This document shows positions 1 to 3,753 of a stretch of 5,667 nucleotides of DNA, in pieces (the stretch's first letter is position 1; each line of letters begins with the position of its first letter). Source of the stretch: CAZJDV01 sp964544865 (GTDB taxonomy: Bacteria; Chloroflexota; Dehalococcoidia; Lucifugimonadales; CAJWER01); the NCBI GenBank assembly GCA_964544865.1, contig CAZJDV010000122.1:1-5667 (forward strand), in the 5' to 3' direction. The notes beneath the pieces were generated by a model. It worked only from the letters and a program-made list of their open reading frames with translations. It did not search any database and had not been told where the DNA came from. The position numbers and the translations under genes were made by a program.

Positions 1-104
1 CCTATGACCGAGTAGCCCTTATCCGCCAGATAGAGGGCTGTGGCCATGCCGATGCCCCCGGAAGCGCCGGTGATGAGTATATTCTTTCCTCGGCCCTGGG
101 ACAT
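1..104 (-). CDS. Short-chain dehydrogenase/reductase (SDR), N-terminal fragment
   Basis: This is the beginning of an NAD(P)-dependent oxidoreductase of the classical SDR family. The gene runs off the left edge, so only 34 residues are visible. Residues 8-12 form the first Rossmann beta strand (NILIT). They lead into the glycine-rich cofactor loop TGASGGIG at residues 12-19, which matches the family pattern TGxxxGIG, and then into helix alpha-B (ATALYLADKG). The ATG is supported by a strong AAGGAGG Shine-Dalgarno six bases upstream and by a sigma70-like promoter about 30 bases further up. The catalytic Ser-Tyr-Lys and the residue that selects NAD or NADP lie outside the window, so the substrate cannot be guessed. 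It is transcribed away from the plus-strand operon. The SDR assignment is firm; the specific reaction is unknown. Confidence 0.9.
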   Translation of the reverse strand, partial: MSQGRGKNILITGASGGIGMATALYLADKGYSVI

Positions 105-110
105 GCCCGA

Positions 111-117
111 CCTCCTT
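111..117 (-). promoter_or_regulatory. Shine-Dalgarno of the SDR gene
   Basis: Read on the minus strand this is AAGGAGG, a near-perfect anti-16S complement, six bases before the ATG at 104-102. It fixes the start of the SDR fragment. Confidence 0.85.
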
Positions 118-132
118 GCCGCATTTGGGCCG

Positions 133-161
133 AGTCTAGCAACGGCACCATCCGCCGTCAA
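133..161 (-). promoter_or_regulatory. Sigma70-type promoter for the SDR gene
   Basis: On the minus strand a TTGACG -35 box (plus coordinates 156-161, 5 of 6 consensus bases) is followed after exactly 17 bases by TAGACT (133-138, 4 of 6). The predicted start of transcription is near 126, which gives a leader of about 22 bases that contains the Shine-Dalgarno. The spacing and position are what a housekeeping promoter should show. No transcript data support it. Confidence 0.6.
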
Positions 162-168
162 CCAACAA

Positions 169-216
169 CAGCCCCGGCCCCCTAACACCTATTACCCAAC
201 ACCCAACACCTTCCCC
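169..216. repeat. C-rich tandem repeat tract (CCCAACA units), G-rich on the minus strand
   Basis: Two perfect CCCAACA copies lie in tandem at 195-208 and run into CC. A degenerate relative, CCTAACACC, sits at 181-189, and runs of C flank the tract (171-174, 177-182, 213-216). The minus strand is therefore G-rich, with several GGG to GGGGG runs separated by TGTT-type spacers, so an extended-loop G-quadruplex is possible. The tract lies just upstream of the SDR -35 box and between two divergently transcribed units. It resembles short spacer repeats seen between genes in some environmental bacterial genomes; its function is unknown. Confidence 0.55.
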
Positions 217-266
217 TATCCTCCAGCCCACCAATGTGCTAACGTGTCATCGACTTAAGAGTGAAC

Positions 267-272
267 AGGGAG
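267..272 (+). promoter_or_regulatory. Shine-Dalgarno for the small upstream gene
   Basis: AGGGAG lies seven bases before the ATG at 280. A second GGAG at 285-288 lies six bases before an in-frame ATG at 295, so the true start may be either codon; the difference is five residues. Confidence 0.55.
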
Positions 273-279
273 ACGGAGA

Positions 280-627
280 ATGGCGGAGAGCAACATGTCG
301 GCGCTGCGTGCGGTCGTGCAGGAGGCCGTGGACGAAGAGCGACTGGGCCAGCCCCAGTTCCTCCGATGTATTGCGAGGTCACCGAGTGAATCGGACCTGG
401 CGCGGACCCTGGACGAGTGGATCGCCCTTGGGGAGGCCTGGTTCGGCGCGTCGGTCGCGAAGCGGCAAAGGATCGGGCAAGACAACGGGGTGCACCTGAC
501 CGAAATGGCTAAGTGGGCGACCGGCCAAGCGGCGCTCGTCACCGTGAGCGCGACCATCTCGGACGACGCACCGGACATCGACCTGATGCTGATCGGCAGC
601 AGGGGCACCCTGTACCACGAGGCGTGA
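280..627 (+). CDS. Small hypothetical protein (115 aa), first gene of the oxidoreductase-hydrolase operon
   Basis: I do not recognise the family. It is likely a real gene: codon third positions are strongly G/C, a Shine-Dalgarno sits at the right distance, and it points the same way as the two following genes. Residues 1-60 look mainly alpha-helical and acidic (AVVQEAVDEE, then a segment around DEWIALGEAWFG). Residues 70-113 look like two or three beta strands ending in a GSRGTLYHEA tail. That C-terminal part resembles a strand-turn-strand of Gfo/Idh/MocA C-terminal domains: the neighbouring oxidoreductase has a comparable GSERTLTFDA segment at residues 271-280. No signal peptide, membrane segment or catalytic motif is visible, so the protein is probably cytosolic. 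It could be an accessory or substrate-related subunit for the oxidoreductase, but this is inference. An internal start at 295 would shorten it to 110 residues. Confidence 0.7.
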   Translation: MAESNMSALRAVVQEAVDEERLGQPQFLRCIARSPSESDLARTLDEWIALGEAWFGASVAKRQRIGQDNGVHLTEMAKWATGQAALVTVSATISDDAPDIDLMLIGSRGTLYHEA

Positions 628-635
628 ATGGACTC

Positions 636-714
636 ACCGCGGAGCACGCTGAGGCCGCGGAGATATGTGAATTTCTTACGTCGATGTCTCCGCGCTCCCT
701 GCGATCTCTGCGGT
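636..714. repeat. Imperfect inverted-repeat element of the ACCGC-GAG type, between genes 1 and 2 of the operon
   Basis: The left arm 636-663 and right arm 687-714 are complementary at 21 of 28 positions without gaps, and both outer ends read ACCGC. A 23-base AT-richer centre separates them. The arms are internally repetitive, with GCGGAG at the two ends of the left arm. Similar ACCGCAGAG-type palindromes recur as intergenic, often mistranslated elements in many bacterial genomes; this is from memory and was not searched. It lies nine bases after the stop of the small protein gene and 19 bases before the Shine-Dalgarno of the oxidoreductase. In RNA it would form a long hairpin. There is no T-run after it, so it is not a standard terminator; it may stabilise or process the operon transcript. 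Confidence 0.65.
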
Positions 715-733
715 AAGATTCGAGATCCGACAC

Positions 734-739
734 GAGGAG
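734..739 (+). promoter_or_regulatory. Shine-Dalgarno supporting a TTG start
   Basis: GAGGAG lies ten bases before TTG 750-752, a long but workable spacing. The next in-frame ATG (798-800) is 16 codons on and would remove the first Rossmann strand, so TTG is the better start. Confidence 0.65.
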
Positions 740-749
740 AACGGCGATC

Positions 750-1901
750 TTGAGCAAATATGGCGTGCTACTAGTTGGTGCCAAGCGGACCCATCAAATG
801 AGTCATGCGGAGGTTTTCGGCGCCGATCCGAATTGCCGCCTCGTCGCGGTCGCCAGCGAGCGAGGCGACCCCGAGGGTCGCGCGGCGCTGTACCAGGAGC
901 TTGCCGACGATCTCGGGATACCCTATATCCCAGATCTGGACGAGGCCCTGGCCCGCGACGACGTCGACATCGTCAGCGCGACGCCGATGGTGGAGCGGCG
1001 CGGCCTGGTTGCGGAGAAGTGTCTCGACGCCGGCAAGCACGTCTACCTGGACAAGCCCCTGGCGGGCTCCGTGAAGGACCTTGACACCATCGTTGCCGCC
1101 GCCGAGCGGAACGATGTCCGCGCCCAGATGTTCACACTGAACCTGGGGGGCTGGGTGCAGGAGGCGAGGCGCGCCGTCGCCGAAGGCAGGATCGGCGAGC
1201 TCAGGGCCATACATGCCGAGAACGTCTTCTCCAAGGGCCGGGCGGGCTCGGTTCCTAAGGGCACGGTCCGGAGCGAGAGCGAGACCACCGGCAGGTTCAC
1301 CCACCTGGAGGCCAAGCGCGAGATGTTCGACGTGGGAATATACGGACTTGGGTTCATCCATGCCGTCACCGGCCTCAAGATTGAGTCGGTCTACGCCCAC
1401 ACGGGCAACTACTTCTTTGCCGAGCACTTCGGCGCGGGAGTCGAGGACTTCGGCGCAATGGCTATGAGACTGGAGGGTGGGGTCACCGCGACCGTCATCG
1501 CCGGCCGTTTTGGATGGATGAGCCACCCGCAGTCCGGCCCGCAAAAGGTTGTGGTCGTCGGCTCCGAGAGGACGCTCACGTTCGACGCGTTCCGCCCCAG
1601 GATTGAGCTCTACAACAACGAGCCGGACTTCGTCCAGCCCGCCGTCGACCCGTACGATCCGATGGGAATGTGGGGCGCGTCGCACGAGGCGTACTCGCCG
1701 ATGCCGAAACGACGCTGGGTCGCCATGCCGGGGCCCAACACCATGGCGCTCGACGTGGCGGCGTTCATAGACTGCATCGAGGAGGGCCAGGAGCCCGCGG
1801 TGAGCACGAGGGTCGCGGCCTCGCTGACCGAGGTGATACTGGGGGCCTACGTTTCGGCGGCCAGGGGTGAAGAGGTCCGGCTGCCGCTGCCCCGAGGGTA
1901 G
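750..1901 (+). CDS. Gfo/Idh/MocA family oxidoreductase (383 aa)
   Basis: This is an NAD(P)-dependent dehydrogenase of the family that oxidises sugars, inositols and related polyols. The N-terminal Rossmann domain covers roughly residues 1-125: first strand YGVLLVGA (4-11), a DVDIVSATP strand (71-79) and the active-site segment GKHVYLDKPLA (95-105), where DKP replaces the usual EKP and K102 is the expected catalytic lysine. The C-terminal alpha/beta domain contains DVGIY at 194-198, a tyrosine version of the family's DxGxH motif like that of glucose-fructose oxidoreductase and dihydrodiol dehydrogenase types, and GSERTLTFD at 271-279. The end (RLPLP) is typical. The glycine-rich loop is degenerate: after VGA come KRTHQ, so the second and third glycines are absent. 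No signal peptide is seen, so it should be cytosolic. Length is normal (330-400). It starts with TTG. The downstream lactonase-like gene suggests a dehydrogenase-plus-lactonase step, but the substrate is unknown. Confidence 0.9.
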   Translation: MSKYGVLLVGAKRTHQMSHAEVFGADPNCRLVAVASERGDPEGRAALYQELADDLGIPYIPDLDEALARDDVDIVSATPMVERRGLVAEKCLDAGKHVYLDKPLAGSVKDLDTIVAAAERNDVRAQMFTLNLGGWVQEARRAVAEGRIGELRAIHAENVFSKGRAGSVPKGTVRSESETTGRFTHLEAKREMFDVGIYGLGFIHAVTGLKIESVYAHTGNYFFAEHFGAGVEDFGAMAMRLEGGVTATVIAGRFGWMSHPQSGPQKVVVVGSERTLTFDAFRPRIELYNNEPDFVQPAVDPYDPMGMWGASHEAYSPMPKRRWVAMPGPNTMALDVAAFIDCIEEGQEPAVSTRVAASLTEVILGAYVSAARGEEVRLPLPRG

Positions 1902-1913
1902 GCGGACCTCGGG
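1891..1913 (+). other. Hairpin spanning the oxidoreductase stop codon
   Basis: The arms CCCGAGG (1891-1897) and CCTCGGG (1907-1913) are perfect 7-bp complements around a nine-base loop that contains the TAG stop (1899-1901). No T-run follows, so a classical terminator is unlikely. In mRNA the hairpin could mark a processing or stability boundary, or modulate readthrough into the hydrolase gene. It may also be chance in GC-rich DNA. Confidence 0.35.
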
Positions 1914-1943
1914 ACTGCGCGCCGGTCATTCCGACTTCATGGC

Positions 1944-1949
1944 GGGAGA
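1944..1949 (+). promoter_or_regulatory. Shine-Dalgarno choosing the amidohydrolase start at 1957
   Basis: GGGAGA sits seven bases before ATG 1957. An in-frame ATG at 1939 and one at 1867 lie upstream, but neither has a comparable site, and the family's N-terminal strand begins directly after the 1957 start. Confidence 0.7.
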
Positions 1950-1956
1950 AATAGCG

Positions 1957-2730
1957 ATGAGCATCGTCGACACCCATTGCCATGCAGGCGAGAACTGGTT
2001 CGAGCCCATCGAGATGCTCGTGCACCAGATGGACGCCAACGGGGTGGACAAGGCCCTCCTGGTCCAGCACAGGGGCGCCTTCGACAACTCCTACCTGCTC
2101 GAATGCGCCTCCCGGTATTCCGGCCGATTCGCCGTGGCGGCGCTCGTGGACGCATCGACGGACGGCGCCCCGTCCCGGCTCGCGGAAGTGGCCGCGCAGG
2201 GCGCCGTGGCGGTACGACTGACGCCAGGGGAACCCGTGGCGCTTTGGCGCAAGGCCGCCGAGTTGGGCCTGGTGGTTAGCTGTCACGGTGAGCTGGAGGA
2301 TTTCGCGTCCGACGGTTTCTGGGACCTGGTAACGGGGCTGCCCGGCCTCACCGTGGTCCTCGAGCACCTGCTGGGAGCGCGACAGGGAGACCCGGCCCCG
2401 TACGAGACATTCGGGCGGGCGTTGAAGTTGGGTGAGCTTCCCAACACCTACGTCAAGATCCCCGGCCTGGGTGAGATCAGCGCGCGCCCATCTGTCCTGC
2501 TACGCCGTTTTCGGTACGAAGAAATGCCCCCATTCATCGAGATGGTCTGCGAGGCCTTCGGGGCCCGGCGCATGATGTGGGGCAGCGACTACCCGCCCGT
2601 CAGCAACCGGGAGGGCTACCGCAACGCACTGGACGGCGTGATGGAGCACCAGGCGCTGCGGAGTGGCGAGGACCGGGATTGGGTGATGGGCAAGACTGCG
2701 CTGAGTGTGTTTGGGTTCGGTGAGGGGTGA
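1957..2730 (+). CDS. TIM-barrel metal-dependent hydrolase, amidohydrolase_2 / COG3618 type (257 aa)
   Basis: The family (PF04909) includes L-fuconolactonase, L-rhamnono-lactonase and 2-pyrone-4,6-dicarboxylate lactonase, which open lactone rings, as well as ACMSD-like decarboxylases. The metal-site pattern is complete: DTHCH at residues 5-9 (H7 and H9), H110 in VSCHGE after strand 5, H137 in VVLEHLLG, and D211 in MMWGSDYP (206-213). NTYVKIPGLG (163-172) is the segment that commonly precedes the last barrel strands in COG3618 proteins. The end GKTALSVFGF is the usual C-terminal helix. The start at 1957 puts the first barrel strand at the N-terminus; the longer reading from 1867 overlaps the upstream gene. 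It is slightly shorter than typical members (270-300), has no signal peptide and lies 55 bases after the oxidoreductase, so co-transcription is likely. Lactone hydrolysis after the upstream oxidation is a reasonable inference, but decarboxylation or another hydrolysis cannot be excluded. Confidence 0.9.
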   Translation: MSIVDTHCHAGENWFEPIEMLVHQMDANGVDKALLVQHRGAFDNSYLLECASRYSGRFAVAALVDASTDGAPSRLAEVAAQGAVAVRLTPGEPVALWRKAAELGLVVSCHGELEDFASDGFWDLVTGLPGLTVVLEHLLGARQGDPAPYETFGRALKLGELPNTYVKIPGLGEISARPSVLLRRFRYEEMPPFIEMVCEAFGARRMMWGSDYPPVSNREGYRNALDGVMEHQALRSGEDRDWVMGKTALSVFGFGEG

Positions 2731-2734
2731 CGAG

Positions 2735-2744
2735 GCCCGCGGGC
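2735..2744. other. GC palindrome in the convergent intergenic gap
   Basis: A perfect 10-bp palindrome, GCCCGCGGGC, fills most of the 18-base gap between the convergent hydrolase and serine hydrolase genes. It may act as a weak bidirectional transcription barrier, but there is no T-run and no loop, so it is not a proper intrinsic terminator. No better terminator is visible for either gene. Confidence 0.2.
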
Positions 2745-2748
2745 GCCG

Positions 2749-3627
2749 TCACTTGTCGAAATGCTCGTAGACCGCCTGGGAGACGCGCGCTAGGCTGCGG
2801 TCGATCCCTTTGCCGTCCGTGACCTGCTTGGCCATGAGCGCGAGGGCGTATGACCCCGATGGCGCGTAGACGATGCCCACGTCGCAGCGCACGCCGGTCA
2901 CGCCGCCTGTCTTGTGGGCCGTCTTCGTGCCACGCGGCAGGTAGTAGGGAATGATCGTATTGAGTTGTTGCCGGCCGAGGATGCCCAGCACTGCCTCGCG
3001 GGACGCCGCCGACAGGACGCCGCCGTCGTGTATCAGCCCCAGCAACCGGACCATGTCAGCGGGTGTGGACACGTCGGACCGCTCTTCCGACATGCCGTTG
3101 GAGTCCGCCACGACCTCTCCCTTGGCCAGCCCCTCCGCGACCAACCTCGCGCCCTCGGCGATGTCGTCGGTCTCGACGCCGTACATGCTGTATAGCAGCT
3201 CACGGCACGACATCGGGATCCGCGTGTTGGCCAGGCCCAGCTCCTGCATCGTCCGGTTGAGCCGGTCGCGGCCCACCAGGTCGTACAGGAGGTCCGTGGC
3301 CGTGTTGTCGCTGATGATTACCATTAGCAGCGAAAGGTCGTGCACCGTCGGGTTCAGCCCGTTGGCCAGCTCTTTGACCACCCCTCCGCCGGGCGCCCGT
3401 AGCCGGTCGCTGAGCTCGATGCGCCGGTCCAGGTCGACGATGCCCTGGTCCACCTGGCGGTAGAGCTCCAAGAGCACCGGTACCTTGAACGTGCTCGCGG
3501 TGAAGAAGACCCCGTCCGCCCGATGGCGAATCTGCTCGCCGGTCTCGAGGTGCCGTGCCGCCAACCCAACGGCGCCAGGCACGTCCGCGATGGCTGCTTC
3601 GATCTTGTTCATGGACTGCTCCGTCAT
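2749..3627 (-). CDS. Class A beta-lactamase-fold serine hydrolase (292 aa)
   Basis: The three penicillin-recognising signatures are in order: S45-T-F-K48 (nucleophile and general base), S106-D-N108 and K239-T-G241, with family-like spacing from the first to the second. This fits PF13354/class A. E143 in CRELL lies 37 residues after S106, near the place of the deacylating Glu166, but the usual ExxLN pattern is absent. About 28 extra residues separate it from KTG compared with TEM-type enzymes, so the region after the omega loop is enlarged. The protein starts with MTEQSMNK and goes straight into the first strand (GAVGLAARHLETGE): there is no signal peptide or lipobox, so it should stay in the cytosol unless exported in another way. 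A second ATG at 3612-3610 has GGAG six bases upstream and may be the true start (287 aa). It may be a beta-lactamase, an esterase or another serine amidohydrolase; resistance cannot be claimed. It is divergent from the acylase gene and may be co-regulated with it. Confidence 0.88.
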   Translation of the reverse strand: MTEQSMNKIEAAIADVPGAVGLAARHLETGEQIRHRADGVFFTASTFKVPVLLELYRQVDQGIVDLDRRIELSDRLRAPGGGVVKELANGLNPTVHDLSLLMVIISDNTATDLLYDLVGRDRLNRTMQELGLANTRIPMSCRELLYSMYGVETDDIAEGARLVAEGLAKGEVVADSNGMSEERSDVSTPADMVRLLGLIHDGGVLSAASREAVLGILGRQQLNTIIPYYLPRGTKTAHKTGGVTGVRCDVGIVYAPSGSYALALMAKQVTDGKGIDRSLARVSQAVYEHFDK

Positions 3628-3654
3628 GGTAGATTTAAGTCGGGGACGGTCGCG

Positions 3655-3684
3655 ATTATAGCACCGTCGCAGGAGGGCGTTGAA
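3655..3684 (-). promoter_or_regulatory. Promoter for the beta-lactamase-like gene
   Basis: On the minus strand a perfect TATAAT (plus 3655-3660) is preceded 18 bases upstream by TTCAAC (3679-3684, 3 of 6 matches to TTGACA). Transcription would start near 3648, leaving a leader of about 20 bases to the first ATG. The weak -35 suggests dependence on an activator or control through the overlapping palindrome. Confidence 0.55.
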
Positions 3685-3694
3685 GTGAACGCCC
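3675..3694. promoter_or_regulatory. Operator-like inverted repeat shared by the divergent promoters
   Basis: The arms GGGCGTT (3675-3681) and AACGCCC (3688-3694) are perfect 7-bp complements with a six-base centre, a 20-bp site of the size bound by a dimeric helix-turn-helix regulator. It covers the -35 boxes of both opposed promoters, so one bound protein could repress or switch both genes. No regulator gene is in the window. A chance hairpin cannot be excluded. Confidence 0.5.
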
Positions 3695-3709
3695 GTCTGA
3701 TGGCATAAT
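3680..3709 (+). promoter_or_regulatory. Promoter for the penicillin-acylase-family gene
   Basis: TTGAAG (3680-3685, 4 of 6) and CATAAT (3704-3709, 5 of 6) are 18 bases apart. Transcription would begin around 3716, giving a leader of roughly 38 bases that carries a good Shine-Dalgarno. The -35 box overlaps the 3675-3694 palindrome and the -35 box of the opposing promoter. Confidence 0.6.
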
Positions 3710-3741
3710 CACCTGGGCCCGCTAATAGACCGGCGAACAGC

Positions 3742-3747
3742 AAGGAG
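3742..3747 (+). promoter_or_regulatory. Shine-Dalgarno of the acylase gene
   Basis: AAGGAG lies six bases before ATG 3754-3756, an optimal arrangement that fixes the start. An internal ATG at residue 8 has no such site. Confidence 0.8.
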
Positions 3748-3753
3748 ACAACG

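Noticed and set aside
217..245. A promoter for the plus-strand operon, with TAACGT at 240-245 as -10
   Set aside because: Only 3 of 6 -10 bases match and no credible -35 lies 16-18 bases upstream; the operon promoter is unresolved.
40..258. A 72-codon Pro-rich plus frame at the left edge
   Set aside because: It is antisense to the SDR start and then translates the C-rich repeat tract; no ribosome binding site.
255..647. A 130-codon minus-strand frame opposite the small hypothetical gene
   Set aside because: The plus frame has better third-position G/C bias, a Shine-Dalgarno and operon context; the minus frame reads Arg/Ser/Ala-rich.
636..714. The inverted repeat as a rho-independent terminator
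   Set aside because: No T-run follows the right arm, the loop is long, and the next gene appears to belong to the same operon.
513..716. A plus-strand frame whose end reads through the inverted repeat (tail SPRSLRSLR)
   Set aside because: This tail is the typical spurious translation of the ACCGC-GAG repeat; the frame overlaps the better-supported small gene.
771..1685. A 304-codon minus-strand open frame opposite the oxidoreductase gene
   Set aside because: It is a shadow of the Gfo/Idh/MocA gene, with a composition biased to Arg, Gly, Val and Leu, no ribosome binding site support and no family motif.
1867..1956. A 30-residue N-terminal extension of the hydrolase
   Set aside because: It overlaps the upstream gene's end, has no Shine-Dalgarno at its ATG, and the barrel's first strand begins directly at the 1957 start.
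1765..2367. A minus-strand frame spanning the end of the oxidoreductase gene and half of the hydrolase gene
   Set aside because: It crosses two well-supported genes in antisense and has low-complexity Pro/Arg-rich sequence.
2749..3627. Calling this gene an antibiotic-resistance determinant
   Set aside because: The fold motifs are present, but there is no signal peptide and the deacylation motif is altered, so beta-lactam hydrolysis is unproven.
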